Position numbers and translations under genes: made by a program. The notes beneath the pieces are model-generated. The model saw only the letters and a program-made list of their open reading frames with translations. It ran no database searches and had not been told where the DNA came from. Below, piece after piece: positions 26,439 through 35,011 of a stretch of 64,000 nucleotides of DNA. Source of the stretch: a bacterium SCSIO 12741 (GTDB lineage Bacteria; Bacteroidota; Bacteroidia; Flavobacteriales_G; Salibacteraceae); assembly GCA_024398055.1 (NCBI GenBank), contig CP073749.1:4650594-4714593 (forward strand). The letters are read 5' to 3'. Every line of letters begins with the position of its first letter. The stretch's first letter is position 1.

Positions 26439-28055
26439 TTAAAATTGGATGAGAAGTCCACCGGCCGCACGCCAGGAATTTCCGGGAGAAACATCCCTTT
26501 GCCCTCCCATTGGTACGCGGTATTCAGGACTAATAAACAAGGATGTTCTGGGATCAAGCTGGTAGGACAAGCCGAGGGAGAATAAGGCATCGGTATTCTT
26601 AAACACCTGATTGCGGCTATTTACCAAGTTGTTCTCATAGGCAGTAGAAACACTGTGTGACTCCATTCTATAGGCGTTTAAGGCCTGCAAAGAGACACCT
26701 GATCCCAAGAACCCTCCGAGTTTACTGAGTTTTCCTCTTTTTACCTGCCACATCCAACGCAACTGGAGCGGCACCGATACCACCTGCTGGCGGTAATTAC
26801 TCACCACGGTATCATCGTAGCTCGCATGATCAATAACCGTAATTTCGGTATTCTCAACGGTATAAATGGTTTCGGTGATTACCCTGGTTTTGGGTTTTTG
26901 AGGAGCCGGAAAGTTCGTTCCAGCCCCAATCAGACCATCGTTTTCGAAGGTGGTAGTCCCCTGATTACTGTTCAAGTGACTGTACATGTTGTTAAATTGA
27001 TTGGTGGTGAGCTGAGTACCCTCGGTTTGTTCCACCACCCGTTCCACCGTTTTCGGTGCCCAATGTTCCACCGATATCACCGTGCGATTCTCATATACTT
27101 GATTATAGTAGGTATATCCTTTTCCTGACCATTGATCGTACTGAATTCCTCCGGTGAAATAAAATCCTTTAAACAACTGAATTCCCCCTCGGGCACCAAT
27201 GCTCCAGTTAAAAGAGCCATCGGTTTTTGAATTCACCATTTTTTGGCTCACCCGATTGGTGGAAACGAACAAATCTTCGGAAGGAACATCTTCAGGGTTG
27301 AAGGGCTGTTGTTGACCAAAAAGCGCCGCAACCTGGAGCTCAACTGTTTTCCCTCTGGAGTAAAACTTCGAAGGTTTAGGCTCTGTTAGTCCTTGATCAT
27401 TGAATGTAATTGGACTAAGCTGTTCATCCATCCTTGCTTCAGGAAGGGCCACTAAGGAGATGGGTTTAAGAGAAACCCATTGCTCCATAGGTGATACCAA
27501 GGTCGATTGTTGGATGTCTGGGACCTTCGCCGTTAAAGTGGATGACTGAGCCGGGGAATGGGATGCCATCCGATCAGAAGCGTTGGTTTCCCAATCAGCG
27601 ACATTCTCAGGCTGGGTGGTAGTTTGCGTCTTTAGTGGAGTCGTAGCTTGCTCAGCTAACGGGGCTGTTTGATTTTCAGTTGCAACAGGGGGTTTTGAGG
27701 AAGTCTCCTCGGGCTGTACGGATGTATTCTTTTGGTTTTCGGTTGTGGTGGGTTGCGATGCTGTTGCCGCTGATCTTCCTTTCAAAGAAGAAGATTCCGT
27801 TTTTTCCACTGCTTTTGTTGGCTCAGCCAGGTCGGTTAAGGCATCAGGGTTGTCTTCAGGAAAAGGCAAAAGCAACACCAGGCCAACTGAAGCTACGGCA
27901 GCCAATCCGGCCAGGTAGAAAAACCAGCCTCCCCTTCTTTTTTTGCGAGTAAGACGATTCTCCAACGAGTTCCAAACCTCTTCAGAAGGCTCCACATGAA
28001 CCTGATCAATTTCTTCTCGAAACAGATCAAAAAATGGATCTTTTTCTTCAGCCAT
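26439..28055 (-). CDS. Anti-sigma-like membrane protein with beta-barrel-like C-terminus
   Basis: The 538-residue protein has a short cytoplasmic acidic N-terminus of the type found in ECF-linked regulators (EEVWNSLENRLTRKKRR), one transmembrane helix (about residues 45-66) and a Thr/Glu/Gln-rich linker (about 75-175). The C-terminal half resembles an outer-membrane beta-barrel family domain (GGIQLFKGFYFTGGIQYDQW, then SLFISPEYRVPMGGQ, ending in an aromatic). It overlaps the sigma gene by eight bases, so I infer that it is the membrane partner controlling that sigma factor. Confidence 0.75.
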   Translation of the reverse strand: MAEEKDPFFDLFREEIDQVHVEPSEEVWNSLENRLTRKKRRGGWFFYLAGLAAVASVGLVLLLPFPEDNPDALTDLAEPTKAVEKTESSSLKGRSAATASQPTTTENQKNTSVQPEETSSKPPVATENQTAPLAEQATTPLKTQTTTQPENVADWETNASDRMASHSPAQSSTLTAKVPDIQQSTLVSPMEQWVSLKPISLVALPEARMDEQLSPITFNDQGLTEPKPSKFYSRGKTVELQVAALFGQQQPFNPEDVPSEDLFVSTNRVSQKMVNSKTDGSFNWSIGARGGIQLFKGFYFTGGIQYDQWSGKGYTYYNQVYENRTVISVEHWAPKTVERVVEQTEGTQLTTNQFNNMYSHLNSNQGTTTFENDGLIGAGTNFPAPQKPKTRVITETIYTVENTEITVIDHASYDDTVVSNYRQQVVSVPLQLRWMWQVKRGKLSKLGGFLGSGVSLQALNAYRMESHSVSTAYENNLVNSRNQVFKNTDALFSLGLSYQLDPRTSLFISPEYRVPMGGQRDVSPGNSWRAAGGLLIQF

Positions 28056-28613
28056 CTTTTCTGTTTTTCGTTCGTTCTTCCAGCTTTTCCAGTCCTTCCC
28101 TTAGCAGTTTTTTAGCTCGGGCCAGTTGAGATCTGGAGCTACTTTCCGAAATGCCCAACTTCATTCCGATTTCCTGGTGACTGTATCCATCCATCACATT
28201 AAGGTTGAATACTGTCCGATAACCAGAAGGTAGCCGTTGAATGAGTGACAGGAGCTCATTCATTTCGAATGGAGCTTCGGATTTGTTATCGACGGGTAGT
28301 GAAAGTTGATCCAGATTCTCTTGGTGCCGGTGCTTCTTTTCGCGTTGAATATGCTTCAATGCCGTATTGACAAATATTCTACGCATCCAGCCTTCAAATG
28401 AACCTTCCTGGCGGTAGGATCGTATCCCCCGAATACTTTAATAAATCCTTCCTGCAACATGTCTTCGGCGTCTTGCCTACAGTCACCATAGCGCATACAC
28501 AGTTTGAACATCTCCGGTGAATAGATGCGGTACATCTCCCTTTGTGCCTTTAAGTCTTCTTTTTGGCAGAGATGAATCAGTTCTTCCAGTGTATGGTCGG
28601 AAAGAATGTGCAC
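28048..28613 (-). pseudogene. ECF-type RNA polymerase sigma factor, frameshifted as given
   Basis: The first part (GTG at 28613) encodes sigma region 2 with the core-binding element QDAEDMLQEGFIKVF. The second part, in another frame to 28048, continues with YRQEGSFEGWMRRIFVNTA and region 4 (LPSGYRTVFNLNVMDGYSHQEIG). Adding one base to the five-G run at 28430-28426 restores a continuous sigma factor of about 188 residues. So the gene either carries a one-base deletion or there is a sequencing error in the run. It overlaps the anti-sigma-like gene and sits behind a copy of the shared upstream motif, which suggests autoregulation. Confidence 0.85.
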
Positions 28614-28623
28614 GTTTACTCTA

Positions 28624-28652
28624 ATAGATACCCAAAATTGAAAAACGCTGCA
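28624..28652 (-). promoter_or_regulatory. Candidate autoregulated promoter of the ECF sigma gene (motif copy 3)
   Basis: The minus strand reads TGCAGCGTTTTT, then about 12 bases, then ATCTAT (28629-28624), ending 10 bases before the GTG start. The first block matches the core of two other copies, and the second resembles the GTCTTA of copy 2 at nearly the same distance. The layout fits an autoregulated ECF promoter. Confidence 0.42.
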
Positions 28653-28690
28653 TCAAGGTCCAATTTTTTTTGATGAACGGACGGGGGAGT

Positions 28691-28724
28691 CTTCAATCTT
28701 GAATCTCGAATCTTGAATTTTCAA
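28691..28724. repeat. Degenerate CTTGAATC-type intergenic repeat
   Basis: This short array of overlapping words (TTCAATCTTGAATCT, TCGAATCTTGAATTT) lies in the gap between the sigma factor and an exported-protein gene. The 15-mer TTCAATCTTGAATCT at 28692-28706 recurs exactly at 62005-62019, in the leader of the eCIS operon. Confidence 0.6.
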
Positions 28725-28882
28725 CCCAGAGCGAAGCGATCACCGCAGGTAATCTTGAATATGGGGATCCTATAAATATTGGGGGAATCATCCGAGTTAA
28801 TCATGGAATTACATTCTAATCTCCGCGCTCGTATCTCGATTCTGGATTTTAGGTTGGTTTTTAATTCTGCTTCTGCTTCTTT

Positions 28883-29314
28883 CTACTCGAAGTGCAGATC
28901 GAAAAGAAACTCCTCTTTCATTTTCTGACCAGAAGGCGTTCTTAGGTAGGAGTAAACTTGAAAATGACCTTCTGATTGTTGTGCCCAATAACCGAACAGA
29001 TCTGCGAATGGCACAGACATCTCCCCTTCTTTTTGGTTGGTTTCCGCTTCTGTATACACCTCTCCCTCTTTGTTTTTAATTACCAAAACCTGGTAGCAGG
29101 AAAGGCAAGGCTGCAAGGTATATACCCGCACTCCAAATGAGGCATCACTCGAAACCTCAGAAGCATTGATGCTTACTTTAAGCTCCCCCTCTGGCACTTG
29201 AGAACGTGAAACCAGACGACCATCTACGAAGGCCTCCCATTGCACTTTTTTCTGGGCTTGAACGGAAGTAATGAAGATTAGGGTTAGAATCGGAAGGAGA
29301 AGTAATTTTTTCAT
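28883..29314 (-). CDS. Small exported protein of unknown function
   Basis: From the ATG at 29314 the 143-residue protein has a signal peptide (ending TSVQAQ) and a beta-rich body with a single CLSC motif (about residue 72). No family was recognised. The start was moved from 29344 because the downstream Met opens the signal peptide directly. It follows the HAD lipoprotein gene by 42 bases on the same strand. Confidence 0.7.
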   Translation of the reverse strand: MKKLLLLPILTLIFITSVQAQKKVQWEAFVDGRLVSRSQVPEGELKVSINASEVSSDASFGVRVYTLQPCLSCYQVLVIKNKEGEVYTEAETNQKEGEMSVPFADLFGYWAQQSEGHFQVYSYLRTPSGQKMKEEFLFDLHFE

Positions 29315-29356
29315 ATTCTGAGTTTTGTTTGCCGGATAGTACACTTAACTACTGGA

Positions 29357-30370
29357 TTACTTAGGAAATACCTGGTTCCAATCCTTGTCCATATCCATAA
29401 CCAACCAACCTTTGGCACGAGCTGTGTCGAGACCTTTGTCCAAACCACCTACCAGTGAACCACGATCGTAGGCCCATTCTCTTACACTATCCGTATGGTG
29501 CACATACATCATCAAACGAGCGCCATCGCCAGCCGCTGTATAACGCAGCATGGACAAATCTCCATCCGAATTTCCAAATGCAGCAATAGGTCGTTTACCA
29601 ATAAAACGGCGAATGTTCAATGGCTTTTCATCGCGATCATTAAAGTTGTCCATCTCCTGCTGACGGATGATGACTGGCTTTCCGTTTTCGGTAGTAAATT
29701 CAAGCTTGTTGTAGCTTCCCACTACCTGATCCGTTGGAATACCATAGACCTGATTCATCCAAGGACGCATAAATTCTAACCCACCACCGGAAACGATGAA
29801 GGTTTTAAAACCGTGATCCCTCAAGCATTCCAAAAGCTCCAACATGGGCACATAGACCATATCGGTATAGGCCTTGCCGGTGGTAGGATGGCGAGCGGTA
29901 TCCAGCCAGTTTTGAATCATCAGGTCATAATCTTCCACATTCTTGGGCGGAACAGCAGACGACATAAGCGTAACGATTCCCTCTACACCGTAGCGAAAGA
30001 TGGCATCGTCATCTCCGGCAATAACATCTTTAAAGGGCTGCTTATCCTGCCACTCCGGATGATCTTTCGCCTGAGCACGAATTTGATCCAACACGAAATA
30101 AAACTGGAAATACAAAGGACGTTCGCACCAAAGGGTCCCATCGTTATCAAAAGTGGCTATTCGATCTCCTACCGGAACAAAATTGGGGTTTGTGCTATCA
30201 CTCACCTCGTCCACAAACTTCAAGATAGATTGCTTAACGGTGCCATCATTCCAAGAAGACAAATAGGTCTTTGCAGGAGGCTCAGAAGGAGCAGGTTCAC
30301 TTTTTTGAGGAGCTTCGCAGGCCAGCAGGAGTACTGAACTCAATGCAGGAATTAACCAGAAATATTTCAT
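29357..30370 (-). CDS. HAD-superfamily phosphatase lipoprotein
   Basis: A lipoprotein leader (SVLLLAC) is followed by a HAD domain. Motif I is FDNDGTLW (Asp75 and Asp77), motif II is FIVSGGG with the Ser, and motif III is AFGNSDGDLSML with the acidic pair. The 337-residue enzyme therefore probably hydrolyses a phosphorylated compound on the periplasmic side. Its substrate is unknown; the family includes phosphoserine-phosphatase-like enzymes. No partner gene is evident. Confidence 0.87.
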   Translation of the reverse strand: MKYFWLIPALSSVLLLACEAPQKSEPAPSEPPAKTYLSSWNDGTVKQSILKFVDEVSDSTNPNFVPVGDRIATFDNDGTLWCERPLYFQFYFVLDQIRAQAKDHPEWQDKQPFKDVIAGDDDAIFRYGVEGIVTLMSSAVPPKNVEDYDLMIQNWLDTARHPTTGKAYTDMVYVPMLELLECLRDHGFKTFIVSGGGLEFMRPWMNQVYGIPTDQVVGSYNKLEFTTENGKPVIIRQQEMDNFNDRDEKPLNIRRFIGKRPIAAFGNSDGDLSMLRYTAAGDGARLMMYVHHTDSVREWAYDRGSLVGGLDKGLDTARAKGWLVMDMDKDWNQVFPK

Positions 30371-30428
30371 AGTTCAAGTTTACAAATTTCTGGTCCTCTG
30401 AAAAGGGAATTGCAGGTTAAGTTCCCAT

Positions 30429-31001
30429 TTACTTTTCCTCGACCGTAGAGACCTGATCCAGAAAGCGTAAAAAACTTTCCCGCTCTTCGATAGGGGTATA
30501 TCCCTTTACTTCTCCGATAGGTTCCAACTCAGAATTGAGTAGAACAAAGAGCGGGTTTACATTGGTTTGGAAACGTTCTACCTGAAATTTGAGGTTCGAT
30601 TCACCCCAGGTAATACTGTCATTTGGGTTTTGAGGATTGGGTATTTTAGACTTATCATCCACATAAAGGGTAACTAGGAGAAAGTCGTTCTTTACCCTAT
30701 CCTTAATCTCGGTATCCTCGAGAACCTTCCACGGCAAAGCCTGATCTGAAAGAAAAGCCCATCCGGTAAATACTAGCAAAATCGGTTTACCATTAACTCG
30801 GCTGCACTGCTGGGCCGATTCGAGGTTATTGTAGGCTTCAAAGCCCCTTTTGCGTGCGGCTTCATAAACAAGGTTTGTGCGTTCGGGGGAACAGATTTCC
30901 CCTGATTCGGGAACGGAGCACCCCATCAATGCCATAAGGAGGATGATTGTCAATATTACCAATACCCCAAATGGTCTTAAGGGAGATGGTTTTTGAGTCA
31001 T
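30429..31001 (-). CDS. Thioredoxin-fold lipoprotein lacking the CxxC motif
   Basis: A lipoprotein leader (LMALMGC, Cys28) is followed by a domain resembling the C-terminal thioredoxin domain of DsbD and related YbbN-like proteins: KPILLVFTGWAF, then KNDFLLVTLYVDDKSK, then NVNPLFVLLNSE. At the position where the redox CxxC normally follows FTGW there is AFLSDQALPW, so both cysteines are absent. I infer a non-redox role such as binding or chaperoning. Confidence 0.75.
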   Translation of the reverse strand: MTQKPSPLRPFGVLVILTIILLMALMGCSVPESGEICSPERTNLVYEAARKRGFEAYNNLESAQQCSRVNGKPILLVFTGWAFLSDQALPWKVLEDTEIKDRVKNDFLLVTLYVDDKSKIPNPQNPNDSITWGESNLKFQVERFQTNVNPLFVLLNSELEPIGEVKGYTPIEERESFLRFLDQVSTVEEK

Positions 31002-31102
31002 TTTTAAGCTGTTTCCTGAAAAACGGAGGAGATCAGGCTTTCGTCTACCATCTTAGAGATTAAACGATGGATGACACGTTTTACCGTTATTTGGTGAAAC
31101 TA

Positions 31103-32395
31103 TTAAGCAGGATCCAAGCGGGTTGCCTTTTGAAAGGCTTCAAGGGCACGATTACGAGCAAAAGTATGCTCAACCATTGGCTTTGGGTACTGGTCCGTTC
31201 CCCACTCAGGAACCCATCGCTTTACGTAACTGCCTTGAGCATCAAATTTTTCCTGCTGGGTCATCGGATTGAATATCCTAAAGTAGGGTGCCGCATCGCA
31301 GCCCGTGCCAGCTGCCCATTGCCAATTTCCGTTGTTGGCCGATAATTCGAAGTCGAGCAAATGTTTGGCGAAGAAAGCCTCTCCCCAAGACCAATGAATC
31401 AATAAGTGCTTGCAAAGAAAGCCAGCCACCACCATGCGAACCCGATTACTCATACGCCCAGTTTCCAATAGCTCCCGCATTCCTGCATCTACCAATGGGT
31501 AGCCCGTTTTGCCTTGACACCACAACTCAAAATCTTCAGCATGGTTTCGCCAAGGCACTCCATCGTATTGAGATTTGAAGTTGCGATGAACGTTCTCTGG
31601 AAAGTGATAGAGAATCTGCATGAAAAACTCCCTCCAAATCAACTCATTGAGATATACCTCATGTTGACTTCCCAAGCCAGCAATCAATTTTCGAATGCCA
31701 ATGGTACCAAATCGAAGATGGGGGCCAATTTGACTGGTGGCATCCAAGCCTGGAAAATTGCGCACCTCGCCATAGCGATCCAGTTGGCTCAAATCATAGT
31801 CGGGTACTCGAATGGATGAGGACTCGAAACCCATTTCCTCCAAAGAAGGGAGCTCCCCATTCCAAGAAACGAACCCTTGATCGGGTTTTGGATAAGGCTG
31901 TTTATCCTTCTCGGTAAACCGAGCCATCCATTGACGTTTATAGGGTGTAAAAACGGTGTATGGCTTGCCATCTGGTTTTAATACCTCGTCGGTTTCAAAG
32001 ATGACCTGGTCTTTGAACGAATGAACGGCAATCCCACTTTCGTTGAGCCACCCCTCTATTTGCTGATCCCGTTTCCGAGCATAGGGTTCGTAGTCCCGGT
32101 TGAAGAAAACGCCCTGCAAATCAAACTGTTCGGATAAGTGTTTCCATCCTACCTCTGGCCTTTCATAGCGAACATAAAGCGATGATCCCAAACTTTGCAG
32201 TTCTGCTTGAAGGGCATTCAACCTTTGATGGATAAAAGTTACCCGGGCATCGTTTCGTGGCAAATCGTCCAGAATATCAGGATCGAAGAAAAATACCGGA
32301 AGCACCTTGTACCCCGACTCAATAGCCCGATGTAAGCCGCGATTATCCTCCAACCTAAGATCTCTTCTAAACCAAAATGCAACTACTTTCTCCAT
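31103..32395 (-). CDS. Deoxyribodipyrimidine photolyase (cryptochrome/photolyase family)
   Basis: The N-terminal antenna domain (MEKVVAFWFRRDLRLEDNRG) and the C-terminal FAD-binding domain (ELIWREFFMQILYHFPENV, TGYPLVDAGMRELLETG, NNGNWQWAAGTGCDAAPYFR) are complete. The 430-residue size fits a class I photolyase that repairs cyclobutane dimers using light. The ATG at 32395 is chosen because the upstream extension overlaps the divergent transporter region. It is divergent from the MFS gene, with 68 bases between the starts. Confidence 0.92.
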   Translation of the reverse strand: MEKVVAFWFRRDLRLEDNRGLHRAIESGYKVLPVFFFDPDILDDLPRNDARVTFIHQRLNALQAELQSLGSSLYVRYERPEVGWKHLSEQFDLQGVFFNRDYEPYARKRDQQIEGWLNESGIAVHSFKDQVIFETDEVLKPDGKPYTVFTPYKRQWMARFTEKDKQPYPKPDQGFVSWNGELPSLEEMGFESSSIRVPDYDLSQLDRYGEVRNFPGLDATSQIGPHLRFGTIGIRKLIAGLGSQHEVYLNELIWREFFMQILYHFPENVHRNFKSQYDGVPWRNHAEDFELWCQGKTGYPLVDAGMRELLETGRMSNRVRMVVAGFLCKHLLIHWSWGEAFFAKHLLDFELSANNGNWQWAAGTGCDAAPYFRIFNPMTQQEKFDAQGSYVKRWVPEWGTDQYPKPMVEHTFARNRALEAFQKATRLDPA

Positions 32396-32463
32396 ACTTA
32401 TGGTTAAACATACTATTCCAAAAATGGTTTGAACATTCCAACCGAATCGGTCATATTTGTAGC

Positions 32464-33726
32464 ATGTCAGGCTCAAAATTTGCGAACCACTCCCCTTCCA
32501 CCTTGCTGTCGCTCATTGTAGCGGGTGAAGCCATTTTCTTTCTACCCTTTGTTTTGGTGCGCATATTTCGTCCTACTTTTTTAGAAGTCTTTGAACTCAA
32601 CAACCTACAACTCGGCACTTGTTTTTCCATTTACGGTATTGTAGCCACCGTTTCCTACTTCTTCGGAGGGCCTTTGGCGGATCGTTTTCCCGCTCGCAAC
32701 CTGATGTCGTTTGCTTTGTGGGCAACCGGTGTGGGAGGATTGTTTTTACTTACCATTCCTTCTCAACAGCAACTCATGTGGCTTTATGGCTTTTGGGGAA
32801 TGACCACTATCCTACTCTTTTGGGCTGCATTGATCAGAGCTACCCGCGAATGGGGCGGTTCTCGTTTTCAAGGCCGTGCATTTGGTTTGCTTGAAGGTGG
32901 CCGAGGGTTGGCCGCAGCCCTAATTGGCGCTTTTGGATTGGCCCTCTTTTCCGTATTAATGGATGAGACTGGTGATGGAAATGTGCAAGCCCAACATCTA
33001 TCGTCCTTTGGAATGGTCATTCTGGGAATCAGTTTGATGGTACTGGCCAGCGGTATTTGGGTCTGGATGGCCATTCCAGCTAAAACCATTAAGCAAGAAG
33101 CCTATACCCGGATCAATTTGAGACACCTTTTACCCTTGTTCAAGCAGCGTAGCATTTGGCTTCAGGGAATTATTATCGTTTGTGCCTATTCGGGCTACAA
33201 AATAACCGACGACCTTTCGCTCTATGCTCATGATGTATTGGGCTTTGATCAGATTCAATCTGCTGGAGTGGGTACCGCAGCTCTTTGGATGCGACCTCTA
33301 TTTGCAGTGCTGGCAGGGTTTCTTGCCGATCGTTATTCAGCTTCCAAAGTGGGAATGATGTGTTTTGCCTCACTCGTTTTAGGTGGATTGCTTATTGCCG
33401 GTGATTTCTTTCGAGTTTGGACGATGCTCAGTGTGGTTCTTTTGCTCGCATCTGTGGCCGGGGTCTATGCCTTACGTGGTATTTACTTTGCCTTACTCGA
33501 AGAAGCTCACATTCCTTTAAGCTCAACAGGTGCAGCCGTGGGACTGATGTCCGTGATTGGTTATACCCCCGATATTTTCATGAGTCCATTGATGGGCTAT
33601 TTATTGGATACCTATCCCGGATCTCTCGGTCATCAATTGGTGTTTTTAGTTCTTAGCGGTTTTGGTCTTTTAGGGGCGTTTACTTTGTTCTTTTTCCGGA
33701 AGAGTAGTCAATTAATTCCACGGTAA
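32464..33726 (+). CDS. Major facilitator superfamily transporter
   Basis: This 420-residue protein has about 12 transmembrane segments and an MFS motif-A-like loop between TM2 and TM3 (GGPLADRFPARNLM). A related loop occurs in the second half (GFLADRYSASKVGMM). The ATG at 32464 is preferred over 32377 because the extension lacks membrane character and covers the promoter region shared with the photolyase. The substrate is unknown. Its 3' end overlaps the convergent gene by 47 bases. Confidence 0.88.
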   Translation: MSGSKFANHSPSTLLSLIVAGEAIFFLPFVLVRIFRPTFLEVFELNNLQLGTCFSIYGIVATVSYFFGGPLADRFPARNLMSFALWATGVGGLFLLTIPSQQQLMWLYGFWGMTTILLFWAALIRATREWGGSRFQGRAFGLLEGGRGLAAALIGAFGLALFSVLMDETGDGNVQAQHLSSFGMVILGISLMVLASGIWVWMAIPAKTIKQEAYTRINLRHLLPLFKQRSIWLQGIIIVCAYSGYKITDDLSLYAHDVLGFDQIQSAGVGTAALWMRPLFAVLAGFLADRYSASKVGMMCFASLVLGGLLIAGDFFRVWTMLSVVLLLASVAGVYALRGIYFALLEEAHIPLSSTGAAVGLMSVIGYTPDIFMSPLMGYLLDTYPGSLGHQLVFLVLSGFGLLGAFTLFFFRKSSQLIPR

Positions 33727-34195
33727 GTTGGATGTTTTTTGGTGGACTCACCTCTCCATGATCAATAATCCAGGTTCCGCAAAAAACGCAATAACAAAAG
33801 CATCCGGTACATCCTTCCACCTCGCGAACCACAAGATTGATCGTTTCGGAATCAACCCATTGAATCTCAGCAGAGGAGCCGCCACAGCAGTTTTTAATCA
33901 CTTGGGTTTCTATCCAAGTCGTATCTCCGATCGTCTTTGTTGACTTAACCCGGCTGACGGATTCATAGGCATTGGAATTGTGGTCGCATTTAGAAAGACT
34001 GTAATCGACCAGCTTCCAACCTTTCCTGAAGGCTTCGTCCGTTAACTGGCTTTCGGGATGAACGTGATCATAACAAGGGAGCTTCTCTTCCTCCACTTCT
34101 TGTAGATCTGGATGGACTTTCCACGCACTGGTGTCGGTTTGAGCTACTCCGGCTATGCTAAGGAGTATTAATAGGATGGTCAAGGAAATTTTCAT
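33680..34195 (-). CDS. Exported Cys-rich protein of unknown function
   Basis: From the ATG at 34195 the protein has a signal peptide (ending IAGVAQ). Its C-terminal half is unusually rich in cysteine: NCCGGSS and then CTGCFCYCVFCGTW, with five Cys in eleven residues of the latter. This suggests disulfides or metal binding in the periplasm. No family was recognised. The gene overlaps the 3' end of the MFS gene on the other strand by 47 bases. Confidence 0.7.
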   Translation of the reverse strand: MKISLTILLILLSIAGVAQTDTSAWKVHPDLQEVEEEKLPCYDHVHPESQLTDEAFRKGWKLVDYSLSKCDHNSNAYESVSRVKSTKTIGDTTWIETQVIKNCCGGSSAEIQWVDSETINLVVREVEGCTGCFCYCVFCGTWIIDHGEVSPPKNIQLTVELIDYSSGKRTK

Positions 34196-34224
34196 GACCA
34201 ATCCTATTCAAGCATCATGCCATT

Positions 34225-35010
34225 TTAAACCTCTATTTGCCCCTTAAAAAAGGTTACCGCCTGCCCCGAAATAAGAATTCGATCTCCCTTATCCTCACAG
34301 CGTAAATCTCCTCCCCGTTTCGATATTTGTTGAGCAGTCAGTTGCTTCTTCCCCAATCGATTGCTCCAGTACGGCGTTAAGGTGGTATGAGCCGAACCGG
34401 TTACCGGATCTTCATCAATTCCGGATTGTGGCGCAAAAAACCTGGAAACAAAGTCACAATGATCTCCAGGTGCCGAAACTATCACCCCACGACCACCAGC
34501 CCTTTTGAGCAAAGCCATATCGGGATCTATGGAAGCTATATCTACTTCACTCGGGTATATTAACAGGTAATCTGTTTTGCCCCGGTATGCGTCCAAAGGT
34601 TTGCGCCCAATGGCTTCCTCTAACAAGGGAGGCGCATCGGTTTGATGAAATTGATCTACGGGAAAATCGAGGGTCAACCAATCTCCGCTTCTGCTTACAG
34701 AAAGAGCTCCACTTCTGGGAGAATAAAAGGATATGGACTCTGCATTTCTCCTAAATTCTTGAAATAACACATGAGCCGAGGCCAAAGTTGCGTGTCCGCA
34801 AAGGTCTACCTCAACCGTAGGTGTAAACCATCGAATCTGGATGGTGGAGTCCTGGGGCAAAAGAAAAGCCGTTTCTGCCAGGTTATTTTCTGCCGCAATT
34901 TGCTGCATGAGTTCCGCTGGTATTTCATGGTCTAAAAGACAAACAGCTGCCGGGTTACCGCCAAATACGGAATGAGTAAAAGCGTCCACCTGGTACATCG
35001 AAATTTTCAT
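34225..35010 (-). CDS. PhzF-family isomerase/epimerase
   Basis: The 261-residue protein shows the diaminopimelate-epimerase-like fold of PhzF proteins: YQVDAFTHSVFGGNPAAVCLL, the catalytic-Glu region NNLAETAFLL, DLCGHATLASAHVLF, and a C-terminal EDPVTGSAHTTL. PhzF itself isomerises an intermediate of phenazine synthesis, but most family members, like this isolated one, have unknown substrates. It follows the RidA-like gene by a single base and is probably co-transcribed with it. Confidence 0.9.
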   Translation of the reverse strand: MKISMYQVDAFTHSVFGGNPAAVCLLDHEIPAELMQQIAAENNLAETAFLLPQDSTIQIRWFTPTVEVDLCGHATLASAHVLFQEFRRNAESISFYSPRSGALSVSRSGDWLTLDFPVDQFHQTDAPPLLEEAIGRKPLDAYRGKTDYLLIYPSEVDIASIDPDMALLKRAGGRGVIVSAPGDHCDFVSRFFAPQSGIDEDPVTGSAHTTLTPYWSNRLGKKQLTAQQISKRGGDLRCEDKGDRILISGQAVTFFKGQIEV

Positions 35011-35011
35011 A

